Shown: positions 51,469 to 59,052 of the stretch, piece after piece
Layout of the letters: the number at the start of each line of letters is the position of its first letter
Numbering within the stretch: the first letter of the stretch is position 1
Origin: Acetobacteraceae bacterium
Lineage (GTDB): Bacteria > Pseudomonadota > Alphaproteobacteria > Acetobacterales > Acetobacteraceae
DNA: 59,052 bases
Reading direction: 5' to 3'
Assembly (NCBI GenBank): GCA_947475245.1
Contig: CANJLW010000027.1
Location: 1-59,052, forward strand
Notes under the pieces: model-generated
Databases searched by the model: none
Seen by the model: the letters and a program-made list of their open reading frames with translations, nothing else
What the model was told of the DNA's origin: nothing
Position numbers and translations under genes: made by a program

Positions 51469-52335
51469 TCACAGATGCGCGTCGGTTTCGGCGGCGGTGG
51501 GGATGCTGCCCTGGCTGCCCGCGCGCGTGCAGCAGATTGAGGCCGCGACGATAGCGCGTTGGATGGCCGCGTTCAGGTCCAGGCCGCGATCCAGCGCGGC
51601 GGCGAGCACGCCGACGAAGCAATCGCCGGCGGCGGTGGTATCGACCGGCACGATCGCGCGGGCCGGAATACGTCCTGTCGCGGTTTCCACGCCGGCTTCT
51701 CCCAGGGTGCATAGGGTCTTTACGCCGAGTTTGGCCTGAAGGGCGGCGGCGGTCCCGTTCGTGCCGAGATGTTGGCCGATCCATGCGGCCTCGGTTTCGT
51801 TGACGACCAGCAGATCGAGCGCGCGCAGGGCGGTTTCCGGCAGGGCGGCGGCGGGGGCGAGGTTGAGCACGACGCGCGCGCCGCGTGACTTGGCGCGCGC
51901 GATCAGGGCGGCGGTTTCGGCGGCCGGCACTTCCATTTGCAGCAGCAGAATGGTGTCCGGGGTAAGCAGCGCGTCTTCCACCTGATCGGCGTTGACCAGC
52001 AGATTGGCCCCGGAGGCGACGGCGATGGCATTGCGCCCGGCGGGATCGACCGCGATGGCGGCGCAGCCGGTGCCGGCGGCCGTATGGCGCACGCGCGACA
52101 GGTCGACGCCGGCTTCGGAGAGCAGGCGGAGCGCGCCTTCGGCGAGGGTGTCGGTGCCGATCGCCCCGACCATGACGACCTTGGCTCCGTCGCGCGCCGC
52201 CGCCACGGCCTGGTTGGCGCCCTTGCCGCCTGGCTCGATCCGGACGGAGGGACCGAGGACGGTTTCGCCGGGGCTGGGGATGTGAGGCAGGGGGAAGATC
52301 AGGTCGAGGTTGATGGAGCCGAAGACGACGATCAT
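51469..52335 (-). CDS. rbsK: Ribokinase (PfkB family)
   Basis: A 288-residue sugar kinase that phosphorylates ribose at C5 (family-level assignment). GSINLDLI and GGKGANQA (residues 36-43) bind sugar; the anion hole and catalytic Asp are in DTTAAGDCFVG. The ribokinase-specific GAIGTD and NETEA are present. First gene of the minus-strand run rbsK-hydratase-amidohydrolase; no ribose transporter or repressor is adjacent. Confidence 0.87.
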   Translation of the reverse strand: MIVVFGSINLDLIFPLPHIPSPGETVLGPSVRIEPGGKGANQAVAAARDGAKVVMVGAIGTDTLAEGALRLLSEAGVDLSRVRHTAAGTGCAAIAVDPAGRNAIAVASGANLLVNADQVEDALLTPDTILLLQMEVPAAETAALIARAKSRGARVVLNLAPAAALPETALRALDLLVVNETEAAWIGQHLGTNGTAAALQAKLGVKTLCTLGEAGVETATGRIPARAIVPVDTTAAGDCFVGVLAAALDRGLDLNAAIQRAIVAASICCTRAGSQGSIPTAAETDAHL

Positions 52336-53023
52336 GGGCGGGGCCTTTGGGTGGCGGGGCGTTTCAGGGCGTATAGGGTCTTATCATCGTGTCTGGCTTT
52401 GTAGCCCCGGCGGTTGAGGCGACCGCTCTGGGCGCAAGGGGTTTTGTCGCCGGGTTTCCAGTCCACGCGGTTGCGGCGGGGGCGCGTTGGGCGGCATTCG
52501 GTGCTTGGGAGTTTCGCGGAGCTTTCTGGACGGCGGGAAGCGTTCTCACGGCGCATGAGGTATTGCTGTCGGATTTCCATTCCACGCGGCTCCGGCGGGG
52601 GCGGGTTGGGCGACATTCGGTATTGGGGAGTTGCGCGGAGTTGGCACGGAGTTTCGCGGAGCCTTCTGGACGGCGGTCGGAGTTCTCAGGGCGCATGGGG
52701 TGTTGCCGTCGGGTTTCCAGTCAACGCGGTTCCGGCGGGGAATGGGTGATCGCGGTGTCCCTGGGCGCATGGGGTTTTATGTGCCGAGGCAAAATAGTTC
52801 CGGGGGTAGAGAGGCAATTGAGACCGCCAGTATTAAGGCCGGGAAGAACGGGCCAGTGTTCTACCCAGTGCCCGTGATCGCGCCAATCTAAACCCATCGG
52901 CCGAATTTCAGGACGCGCGCGCCGGCGGGATACGGCGGGATGGCGGAGCGGGAGCTTGCGCCGGCCCGGCCACGGGGTTACTCCCCGCCGCCATGTTGTC
53001 TCGGGATTGAGAAGGTTGCCGCC
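52336..53023. other. 688-base gene-free region between rbsK and argG, rich in repeats
   Basis: Several short frames are open on both strands but they arise from the repeats, disagree between units, and lack ribosome sites. 52431-52786 holds the tandem repeats. 52787-53023 holds the argG leader, including a CGGGG/CCCCG hairpin (52974-52988) about 35 bases before the ATG. No clear promoter could be fixed. Confidence 0.6.
52431..52786. repeat. Imperfect tandem repeats, units of 119, 140, 74 and ~22 bases
   Basis: Units start at 52431, 52550, 52690 and 52764 with GGCGCATGGGGT (first copy GGCGCAAGGGG). Each then has a GGGTTTCCAGTCCACGCGG block and a GGAGTTTCGCGGAG/TTCTGGACGGCGG block that ends in GTTCTCA. 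The second unit carries an internal duplication of GGAGTT-GCGCGGAG; the third is truncated. The unit boundary, read on the minus strand, is the AACCCCATGCGCCCTGAGAAC core also found at 32640 and 32701. Confidence 0.75.
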
Positions 53024-54253
53024 ATGGCCGTCAAGGACGTGAAGAAAGTCGTGCTCGCCTACTCCGGCGGGCTGGATACCAGCGTGATCCTGCGGTGGTT
53101 GCAGACGACGTACAAGTGTGAGGTCGTGACCTTCACCGCCGATCTGGGGCAGGGGGAGGAGCTGGAACCCGCCCGCAAAAAGGCCGAGATGTTCGGCATC
53201 AAGGAAATCTTCGTCGACGACCTGCGGGAGACCTTCGTCAAGGACTTCGTCTTTCCGATGTTCCGCGCCAATGCGCTGTACGAAGGGCAATACCTCCTCG
53301 GCACCTCGATCGCGCGTCCGCTGATCGCCCAGCGCCAGATCGAGATCGCCGAGATGGTCGGCGCCGACGCGGTGGCGCATGGCGCGACGGGTAAGGGCAA
53401 CGATCAGGTGCGGTTCGAATTGTCGTACTACGCGCTGAAGCCCGACATCAAAATCATCGCCCCATGGCGCGAATGGGAACTGACCAGCCGCACGCGCCTG
53501 CTGGAATTTGCCGAAGCGAACCAGATTCCCATCGCCAAGGACAAGCGGGGCGACGCGCCGTTCAGCGTCGACGCCAATCTGCTGCACTCGTCCTCCGAAG
53601 GGAAAATCCTGGAAGACCCGGCGGTGGAGGCCGATGAGATCGTCTATCAGCGCACCATCCGCCCCGAGGATGCGCCGGACAAGGCGACCGTGATCTCGAT
53701 GGATTTCGAAAACGGCGACGCGGTTGCGATCGACGGCGTGCGCCTGTCGCCGGCCTCGCTGCTGACGCGGCTGAACGAGCTGGGCAAGGCGAACGGCATC
53801 GGGCGGTTGGACCTGGTGGAAAACCGCTTCGTCGGCATGAAGTCGCGCGGGGTCTACGAAACGCCGGGCGGCACGATCCTGTTGCAGGCGCATCGCTCGA
53901 TCGAGAGCATCACGCTGGATCGCGAGGCGGCGCATCTGAAAGACAGCCTCATGCCCCGGTACGCCGAACTGATTTATAATGGTTTCTGGTTCAGCCCGGA
54001 GCGGCGGATGCTGCAGGCGCTGATCGATACCAGCCAGGCCAGCGTGTCCGGTCGGGTGCGACTGAAGCTGTATAAGGGCAACGTCACCTGCATCGGTCGG
54101 GAATCCCCGAACAGCCTGTACGACACCCGCGTGGTGACGTTCGAGGACGATCAGGGGGCCTACGATCAGGTGGACGCGCAGGGCTTCATCAAGCTGAACG
54201 CGTTGCGCCTGCGGCTGGGCGCGATGGTCGGGCGGCGCGGCGGGTCGCTGTAA
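53024..54253 (+). CDS. argG: Argininosuccinate synthase
   Basis: A 409-residue enzyme joining citrulline and aspartate with ATP in arginine synthesis. The PP-loop [10 protein letters not shown] is at residues 12-21; [22 protein letters not shown] and SPERRMLQ are family blocks. The ATG at 53024 with GAAGG upstream fits; an upstream extension to 52940 is not conserved. Full length. Convergent with the flavin monooxygenase gene, four bases apart. Confidence 0.95.
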   Translation: MAVKDVKKVVLAYSGGLDTSVILRWLQTTYKCEVVTFTADLGQGEELEPARKKAEMFGIKEIFVDDLRETFVKDFVFPMFRANALYEGQYLLGTSIARPLIAQRQIEIAEMVGADAVAHGATGKGNDQVRFELSYYALKPDIKIIAPWREWELTSRTRLLEFAEANQIPIAKDKRGDAPFSVDANLLHSSSEGKILEDPAVEADEIVYQRTIRPEDAPDKATVISMDFENGDAVAIDGVRLSPASLLTRLNELGKANGIGRLDLVENRFVGMKSRGVYETPGGTILLQAHRSIESITLDREAAHLKDSLMPRYAELIYNGFWFSPERRMLQALIDTSQASVSGRVRLKLYKGNVTCIGRESPNSLYDTRVVTFEDDQGAYDQVDAQGFIKLNALRLRLGAMVGRRGGSL

Positions 54254-54257
54254 CCCG

Positions 54258-55403
54258 CTAAGCCGCCTCAACCGGTTGGCGAATGCCCAGGCGTTCCAGC
54301 CTGGGCAGGACTTCCTGCACGAAGTACGGGATTTCCTTGAGATAATCCAGGAACGCGACCGTGCAGCCGGCGAGACCGGTGGCGCTCATGCGCGCCATCT
54401 CCTCCGCGACATCGTCGGGGGAGCCGACGAAGGGGTAGCTGCCGGGATAGGCGCCGGTATAGGCGCCGCGGCCGGAGCGGGTGAAACGGGTTTCCGACGG
54501 GCGGACGATCTGCTGATTGCCGGCCTGCACCGTGGCGCCGCGATTGCGCCAATAGTAGTTGTGGCCCTCGGTATCCGCCATTTCCTCGGCGAAGTAGTGG
54601 AAGTAATCCTCGGCTTCCCTGCGGGTCGGGCGGCAGACGACGTGGCCCATGGTGAACACCGAAATGGCGCGATCATGGCGTCGCATGTGCCGGTTGACGT
54701 CGTCCAGCATCGCCGGGACCTGATCGAGTTCGGTGACGTTCAGAAACAGCACATCGGCGGCGCGCGCGGCAAAATCGCGTCCGCGCGGCGAGAAACCGGC
54801 CGACATCACCGGCGGCCAGGGGCGTTGCAGGGACAGCGGGTCGGTTTGCAGGCGCTTAAGCTGAAAGAACTGACCGTCCCAGTCGAATTCCGGCCCGCCT
54901 TGCAGCAGTTTCGACCAGACCTGGAACCATTCCAGGCCGTGATCGTAGCGCGTATCGGCCTCGATGGTGACGCCGTGCAAATCGAACTCCGCCTGATTCC
55001 ACCCACACACAATATTCAGCCCCGCTCGGCCGTGGCTGATATGGTCGATGGTCGCCATGGCCTTGGCGGCGAAGGCCGGGGTGACGAGGGGAACGTGGAC
55101 GGTGCAGAAGATGGCGATGCGGCTGGTCAGCGCGCCCAAGGCGGCACCGTGAGTCAGTGTTTCGAACGATTTGCCGTAGATGTTGGATTTTCCCTGGAAG
55201 CCGCGCCATTTGGCGACCGGCAGGATGAATTCCAGCCCCGCGCGATCGGCGATCTGAGTCATCGCGACGATGTCGTCCCAATTCGCTTGCCAACGCTCCG
55301 GCGCCAGGCTCATGGTCAGTCCGCCATCGCAATTGGCGCTGAAAATACCCAGCTTGAAGCGATTGGGACCGAACAGCGGATTGGTGTCGCGGGGGTTTTC
55401 CAT
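54258..55403 (-). CDS. LLM-class flavin-dependent oxidoreductase (RutA/SfnG-like)
   Basis: A 381-residue luciferase-like monooxygenase. Typical parts: FKLGIFSANCDGG, LEFILPVAKWRGFQG, TVHVPLVTPAFAAKAMATIDHISHGRAGLNIV and YPFVGSPDDVAEEMARM. RutA opens pyrimidine rings and SfnG attacks dimethyl sulfone; the choice cannot be made from sequence reading. No rut or sfn neighbours. An unrelated subgroup to the monooxygenase at 1024. Confidence 0.85.
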   Translation of the reverse strand: MENPRDTNPLFGPNRFKLGIFSANCDGGLTMSLAPERWQANWDDIVAMTQIADRAGLEFILPVAKWRGFQGKSNIYGKSFETLTHGAALGALTSRIAIFCTVHVPLVTPAFAAKAMATIDHISHGRAGLNIVCGWNQAEFDLHGVTIEADTRYDHGLEWFQVWSKLLQGGPEFDWDGQFFQLKRLQTDPLSLQRPWPPVMSAGFSPRGRDFAARAADVLFLNVTELDQVPAMLDDVNRHMRRHDRAISVFTMGHVVCRPTRREAEDYFHYFAEEMADTEGHNYYWRNRGATVQAGNQQIVRPSETRFTRSGRGAYTGAYPGSYPFVGSPDDVAEEMARMSATGLAGCTVAFLDYLKEIPYFVQEVLPRLERLGIRQPVEAA

Positions 55404-55457
55404 GGCATGCAGCCCGTTTCGAGTGCTTGATACGGGTCGGGTATAGGCGATGCCGCG

Positions 55458-56024
55458 TCAGGAAACCATCTGTGCGATCGGAGCCTCGGTAAGGGCTGCC
55501 TGATCGGTTCGGGGCGCGACGGGCGGGGGAAAGCGCAGGGTGACGGTGTGCCCGTGACCCGCCCAGCTTTCGACCGCCATCGATCCGCCCAGCAGCGCGC
55601 AGGCTTGCGCCGCCTGCCGCAGATCGGGCGGCAGATGGGTGCCGTCGTCGGTGCAGATCGCCACGACGACGGCATTCGGCGTGCGCCGCAAGGTGATCAG
55701 CCATTCCCCGCCCGGTTCGGCGCGCAGCGTGCCCGCGACGGCCTCTCGCAGGATGCGGCGCACGGCGGCCTTGTCCGCGCCGACGGACAGGCCGGCTTGC
55801 AGCGCCAGTCCGATCCGCGTCCCGGCGTTTGGCTTCGGCTGCAACTCGGCCAGCAAACGCCTGATTTCGGTCGCGAGATCGAGGTCGCCGTCGCATGTGC
55901 TTGCATGTGCGCGATTCTGTCCCACATCGTCTTGCGGAGGGCGCAAGGCCGCCGCCATCGCAACGGCGGAGCCGATCGCGAACAGAGCGGCGAAAACGGG
56001 CGCGAGGAATTCAATGTCTGGCAC
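55458..56024 (-). CDS. Membrane-anchored protein with degenerate HATPase-like domain
   Basis: A 188-residue protein from a GTG start with AGGGGA ten bases upstream; the open frame extends further but without support. Residues 5-27 form one membrane span (FLAPVFAALFAIGSAVAMAA). Residues ~85-175 resemble a histidine-kinase ATPase domain: ILREAVAG in the place of the N-box (Asn replaced), CTDDGTHLPPDL for G1, and LGGSMAVESWAGHGHTVTLRFP for the G2 end. No dimerisation His domain. The family assignment is tentative; may be a regulatory pseudokinase. Confidence 0.6.
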   Translation of the reverse strand: MPDIEFLAPVFAALFAIGSAVAMAAALRPPQDDVGQNRAHASTCDGDLDLATEIRRLLAELQPKPNAGTRIGLALQAGLSVGADKAAVRRILREAVAGTLRAEPGGEWLITLRRTPNAVVVAICTDDGTHLPPDLRQAAQACALLGGSMAVESWAGHGHTVTLRFPPPVAPRTDQAALTEAPIAQMVS

Positions 56025-56190
56025 GACGGCCGTATCCCCTGGTGACGGGACCGAGTCTGTCGTCAAAATTCTTACGATTGGGTTAACGCCAACCGCGCCG
56101 TCGTGATTTTTGCGTTGTGCCCTTGGTTTATCGCCCTTGAACCCGCGGGCACGATGGCGCAAGTCTTCGGGAAAGGAGCATCGCCGATCC

Positions 56191-57177
56191 ATGATCGACC
56201 CATTCGGACGCGCTATCACCTACCTCCGCGTGTCGGTAACCGACCGCTGCGACCTCCGCTGCGTCTATTGCATGTCGGAGGACATGAGCTTCCTCCCTAA
56301 GAAAGAGTTACTGACGCTGGAGGAACTGGACCGCCTGTGTTCGGCCTTCATCCGCCTGGGCACGACGAAAATTCGCATCACCGGCGGAGAGCCGCTGGTC
56401 CGGCGCGACGTGATGCGTCTGTTCGGCGCGCTGGGCGAAAAGATCGGCCACGGCCTGAACGAACTGACGGTCACGACGAACGGCACGCAACTCAGCAAGC
56501 ACGCCGCGACGTTGTATGCCTCGGGCGTTCGGCGGGTGAACGTGTCGCTGGATACGCTCGACCCCGTGAAGTTCAACCAGATGACCCGCTGGGGTAAGAT
56601 CGAGCCGATCCTCGACGGTATCTTCGCCGCGAAGGCCGCGGGGCTGGCGGTGAAGATCAACGCCGTCGCCATGAAGGGCGTGAACGAGGACGATTTCGAC
56701 GGCATGCTGGCCTGGTGCGGAGAGCACGGGTTCGACCTCTGCCTGATCGAGACCATGCCGATGGGCGATATTTCCGGCGATCGGACGGATCAGTACTTGC
56801 CGCTGTCGATGGTGCGCGGACGCCTGCGGGCGCATTGGACGCTGGAGGATACCGACTACAAGACCGGCGGCCCGGCGCGCTATTTCAACGTCAAGGAAAC
56901 CGGGCGGCGCATCGGCTTCATCACGCCGATGACGCATAATTTCTGCGAGAGTTGCAATCGCGTGCGTCTGACCTGCACGGGGACGCTGTATATGTGCCTG
57001 GGCCAGGACGACGCGGCCGATTTCCGCGGGTTGCTGCGGGCGGGGATTTCCGACGACGCGCTGGACGACGCGATCCGGGCGGCCATCGCGCGCAAGCCCA
57101 AGGGGCACGATTTCATCATCGACCGCCGCCACGACAAGCCGGCGGTGACCCGGCACATGAGCGTGACGGGCGGGTAG
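56191..57177 (+). CDS. moaA: GTP 3',8-cyclase MoaA
   Basis: A 328-residue radical-SAM enzyme of molybdenum cofactor synthesis. The SAM cluster motif is C20-x3-C24-x2-C27 in [10 protein letters not shown]; the second cluster is [18 protein letters not shown]. The protein ends in the essential Gly-Gly (SVTGG). AAAGGAG lies 13 bases before the ATG, a rather long gap, but MIDPFGR is the family N-terminus. Stands alone; other moa genes are not in view. Confidence 0.95.
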   Translation: MIDPFGRAITYLRVSVTDRCDLRCVYCMSEDMSFLPKKELLTLEELDRLCSAFIRLGTTKIRITGGEPLVRRDVMRLFGALGEKIGHGLNELTVTTNGTQLSKHAATLYASGVRRVNVSLDTLDPVKFNQMTRWGKIEPILDGIFAAKAAGLAVKINAVAMKGVNEDDFDGMLAWCGEHGFDLCLIETMPMGDISGDRTDQYLPLSMVRGRLRAHWTLEDTDYKTGGPARYFNVKETGRRIGFITPMTHNFCESCNRVRLTCTGTLYMCLGQDDAADFRGLLRAGISDDALDDAIRAAIARKPKGHDFIIDRRHDKPAVTRHMSVTGG

Positions 57178-57207
57178 AAGGACCGCGATCGCCGCGCGTT
57201 CGGCCCG

Positions 57208-57990
57208 TTACCCCGGTGCCCACCCCGTCATCATCGCCATGCGCAGGGTCGCGGGCATGCGGCCGTCTTCCGTCGCGATGCCGGACAGCGCCATCGGGAA
57301 CAGCGCGCCGGGTGGGATGCGCCGGTCCCGCAGGCGCACCGCGTTGCTTTCCCCCGCCGCCCGCAAATCCCGCAGCAGCGCGAAGGGATCGGCGTAGAGC
57401 AGGCGGATTTCGTCGAGATCGGCCACCGGCAAGGCAAAGCCCGCCCGTTGCAGCAGACCGGCGCAATCGCGCAACTCCGGGAAGGGCGATACGCGCGGCG
57501 ACGCGCCGCCGGTCAATTCGCTTTCGGCCTGGGTCAGACCCTGACGCAGTTCCGCGAGGGTGCCGAGAGCGGGGAGGCTGGCGAGAAACAGCCCCTCCGG
57601 CTTCAAGGCGCGTCGGAGTTGCAGCAGCGCGCCGGGCAGATCGTTGACCCAGTGCAACGACAGGCTGGCCACGATCAGGTCGAAGCTCCCATTGGCGAAG
57701 GGCAGGAATTCCTCGTCGGCGGCGACGGCGAGACCGCCGCTCCGACGCGCCATCGCGGCGGACAGATCGCACGAAACAGTGACGATCCCGCGCGCGCGCA
57801 GCATCGGCGCGACGACGCCGCGACCGCCGACATCCAGCGCCGAACGGAAAACGCGGTTGGTGTCGTCGAGCCGATCGATCAGCCGCTCCGCGGCATCGCT
57901 CAGCACATCGGCGACGGCGGAAACGGTGCGTTCGGCGCGGTCGCGATGGGCGCGCACGGCGGCGCGGTCGAAAATCGTCATCTGATCCAT
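57208..57990 (-). CDS. NDUFAF5-like SAM-dependent methyltransferase
   Basis: A 260-residue protein beginning MDQMTIFDRAAVRAHRDRAE, the typical start of alphaproteobacterial relatives of the complex I assembly factor NDUFAF5. The AdoMet domain has ALDVGGRGVVAPML, DLSAAM and FDLIVASLSLHWVNDLPGALLQLRRALKPEG. The human homologue hydroxylates an arginine of complex I, so methyltransferase activity should not be assumed. The frame continues upstream; 57990 is chosen for the conserved start, with GGAGG 14 bases before it. Divergent from the rhodanese gene. Confidence 0.83.
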   Translation of the reverse strand: MDQMTIFDRAAVRAHRDRAERTVSAVADVLSDAAERLIDRLDDTNRVFRSALDVGGRGVVAPMLRARGIVTVSCDLSAAMARRSGGLAVAADEEFLPFANGSFDLIVASLSLHWVNDLPGALLQLRRALKPEGLFLASLPALGTLAELRQGLTQAESELTGGASPRVSPFPELRDCAGLLQRAGFALPVADLDEIRLLYADPFALLRDLRAAGESNAVRLRDRRIPPGALFPMALSGIATEDGRMPATLRMAMMTGWAPG

Positions 57991-58075
57991 ACCGGCGCAT
58001 GTGCCCTCCTTCGCGGGCGTTGCCAAGCGTCGGTGCGCGCGCTTACCGTTCGCGCCACACAAGGGAGCGACCGGA

Positions 58076-59052
58076 ATGAAACGCATCGACGCGAAGACTT
58101 TGCACGGCTGGATCGGCGACGGCGGCGAACTGGCCATCCTCGACGCGCGGGAAGAGGGCGAATTCGGCGCGTCGCATTTGTTCTGGGCGATCCCCTGCGG
58201 GTTGTCGCGGCGGGAAGTTCGCGGGCGGGCGCTATTGCCGCGGCTGAGCGCCCGGGTATGCGTGGTCGATGACGGGCGTGGCCTTGCGGAGCAGCTTGCC
58301 GCCTGGCTGGAGGGCATCGGCTGCACGGATGTCTCGGTGCTGGACGGCGGCACGAAGGCCTGGGCCGACGCGGGCCATGTGCTGTTCAGCGGCGTCAATG
58401 TGCCGTCGAAGGCGTTCGGTGAGTGGGTGGAGCACCATTACGGCACGGAAAGCGTCGATCCCCCGGAGCTGAAAGCCTGGATCGAGTCGGGCCGCGACAT
58501 GATCGTGCTGGACAGCCGCACGCAGGAAGAATTCACCCGTATGTCGATTCCCACCGGCCTGCCGATGCCCGGCGGCGAATTGGCCTATCGCATCGGCGAC
58601 CTCGTCCCCAACCCCGACACGCTGGTGGTGGTGAACTGCGCGGGGCGCACGCGCAGCATCATGGGCGCGGAAAGCCTGCGGCGCGCGGGCATCCCGAACA
58701 AGGTCGTGGCGCTGCGCAACGGCACGATGGGCTGGGAACTCGCCGGGCTGACGTGCGAACGCGGTCGGCCGGAACGGTTCCAGCCCTCCACCCCGAACAC
58801 CCTCGCTCTGGCCCGCGGGCGGGCGGATGCCTTCGCCGAGGAGTCCGGCGTGCGCGCCATTACGGCGGCGGATCTGGCGGCGTTGGAAGCGGACAAGACT
58901 CGCACCTTGTATGTGCTGGACGTGCGCGATCCGTCGGAATACCGCGCGGGACATCGTCCCGGCAGTAAAAACGCGCCGGGCGGGCAGTTGGTGCAGGCGA
59001 CGGATACCTGGATCGCGGTGCGCAACGCGCGCATCGCTTTGGTGGACGATAC
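58076..59052 (+). CDS. Multi-domain rhodanese-like sulfurtransferase, N-terminal part (cut by right edge)
   Basis: Open from the ATG at 58076 (GGGAGCGACCGGA upstream) to the window end, 325 codons without a stop. Domain 1 (residues 1-100) has the fold pattern ILDAREEGEF, but its active loop reads VVDDGRG, with Asp66 where Cys is expected. Domain 2 (125-235) has LDSRTQEEF and a normal loop NCAGRTRS with Cys188. Domain 3 begins near 260 (LDVRDPSEYRAGH) and is cut. Proteins of this layout usually have four domains and move sulfane sulfur; which domain is catalytic cannot be known here. Confidence 0.85.
   Translation, partial: MKRIDAKTLHGWIGDGGELAILDAREEGEFGASHLFWAIPCGLSRREVRGRALLPRLSARVCVVDDGRGLAEQLAAWLEGIGCTDVSVLDGGTKAWADAGHVLFSGVNVPSKAFGEWVEHHYGTESVDPPELKAWIESGRDMIVLDSRTQEEFTRMSIPTGLPMPGGELAYRIGDLVPNPDTLVVVNCAGRTRSIMGAESLRRAGIPNKVVALRNGTMGWELAGLTCERGRPERFQPSTPNTLALARGRADAFAEESGVRAITAADLAALEADKTRTLYVLDVRDPSEYRAGHRPGSKNAPGGQLVQATDTWIAVRNARIALVDD

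Noticed and set aside
52338-52790. Possible CRISPR array before argG
   Set aside because: Units are 74-140 bases, similar along their whole length, with no constant short repeat alternating with unique spacers and no cas genes.
52389-52877. Frames of 86-162 codons in the rbsK-argG gap
   Set aside because: They come from the tandem repeats, change frame between units because unit lengths (119, 140, 74) are not all multiples of three, and have no ribosome sites.

Overview
The window is GC-rich chromosomal DNA from an alphaproteobacterium, most likely of the Rhodospirillales/Acetobacteraceae type (inference). The lineage call rests on a circularly permuted two-piece tmRNA gene, a CcrM-type GANTC methyltransferase downstream of rnhB, an ELM1-family protein, a flavin-dependent thymidylate synthase (ThyX) and a yicC-gmk pair. 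I found no rRNA, tRNA, CRISPR array, transposase or phage module. The left and right edges each cut through an open reading frame.

Layout. 1-953: C-terminal end of a protein made entirely of tandem octapeptides. 1024-13402: catabolic and sensing block with an FMN monooxygenase, amidohydrolase, SDR, D-aminopeptidase/MmgE-PrpD pair, NIPSNAP-carbamoylase-CoA-transferase, an orphan TRAP binding protein and a chemoreceptor. 13447-16670: a 623-residue protein of unknown function, ELM1 and the permuted ssrA, divergent from a probably leaderless thyX. 16671-24384: mixed housekeeping (thyX, parvulin isomerase, an alpha/beta-hydrolase lacking its nucleophile, DUF1223, a 49-residue membrane protein, an Fsr-type exporter, metallo-hydrolase/SDR, yicC). 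24381-31009: gmk, asnB-glycosyltransferase, ygfZ, an Fe-S protein and a LysR regulator. 31134-36483: SDR/CMD pair, then a tightly overlapped phosphonate-type operon (FAD oxidase, PhnX, PRISE-like reductase, unknown protein). 36529-40161: periplasmic binding protein plus hybrid histidine kinase. 40172-45689: VOC protein, ccrM, rnhB and a liv ABC transporter without its binding protein. 45932-49536: ketopantoate reductase, methyltransferase, SDR and a RES/Xre toxin-antitoxin pair. 49591-53023: amidohydrolase-hydratase-ribokinase operon and a 0.7 kb repeat-rich intergenic region. 53024-59052: argG, a second flavin monooxygenase, a degenerate HATPase protein, moaA, an NDUFAF5-like methyltransferase and a truncated multi-rhodanese protein.

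The most interesting points are the octapeptide repeat protein, the phosphonate cluster that lacks the usual transaminase, two places where a binding protein gene sits directly before a membrane sensor gene (TRAP-chemoreceptor, SBP-hybrid kinase), the nucleophile-less hydrolase, the intergenic repeat family found at two loci, and the unlisted 49-residue membrane protein. Boundaries, family names and start sites were judged by reading alone; no database search was run.
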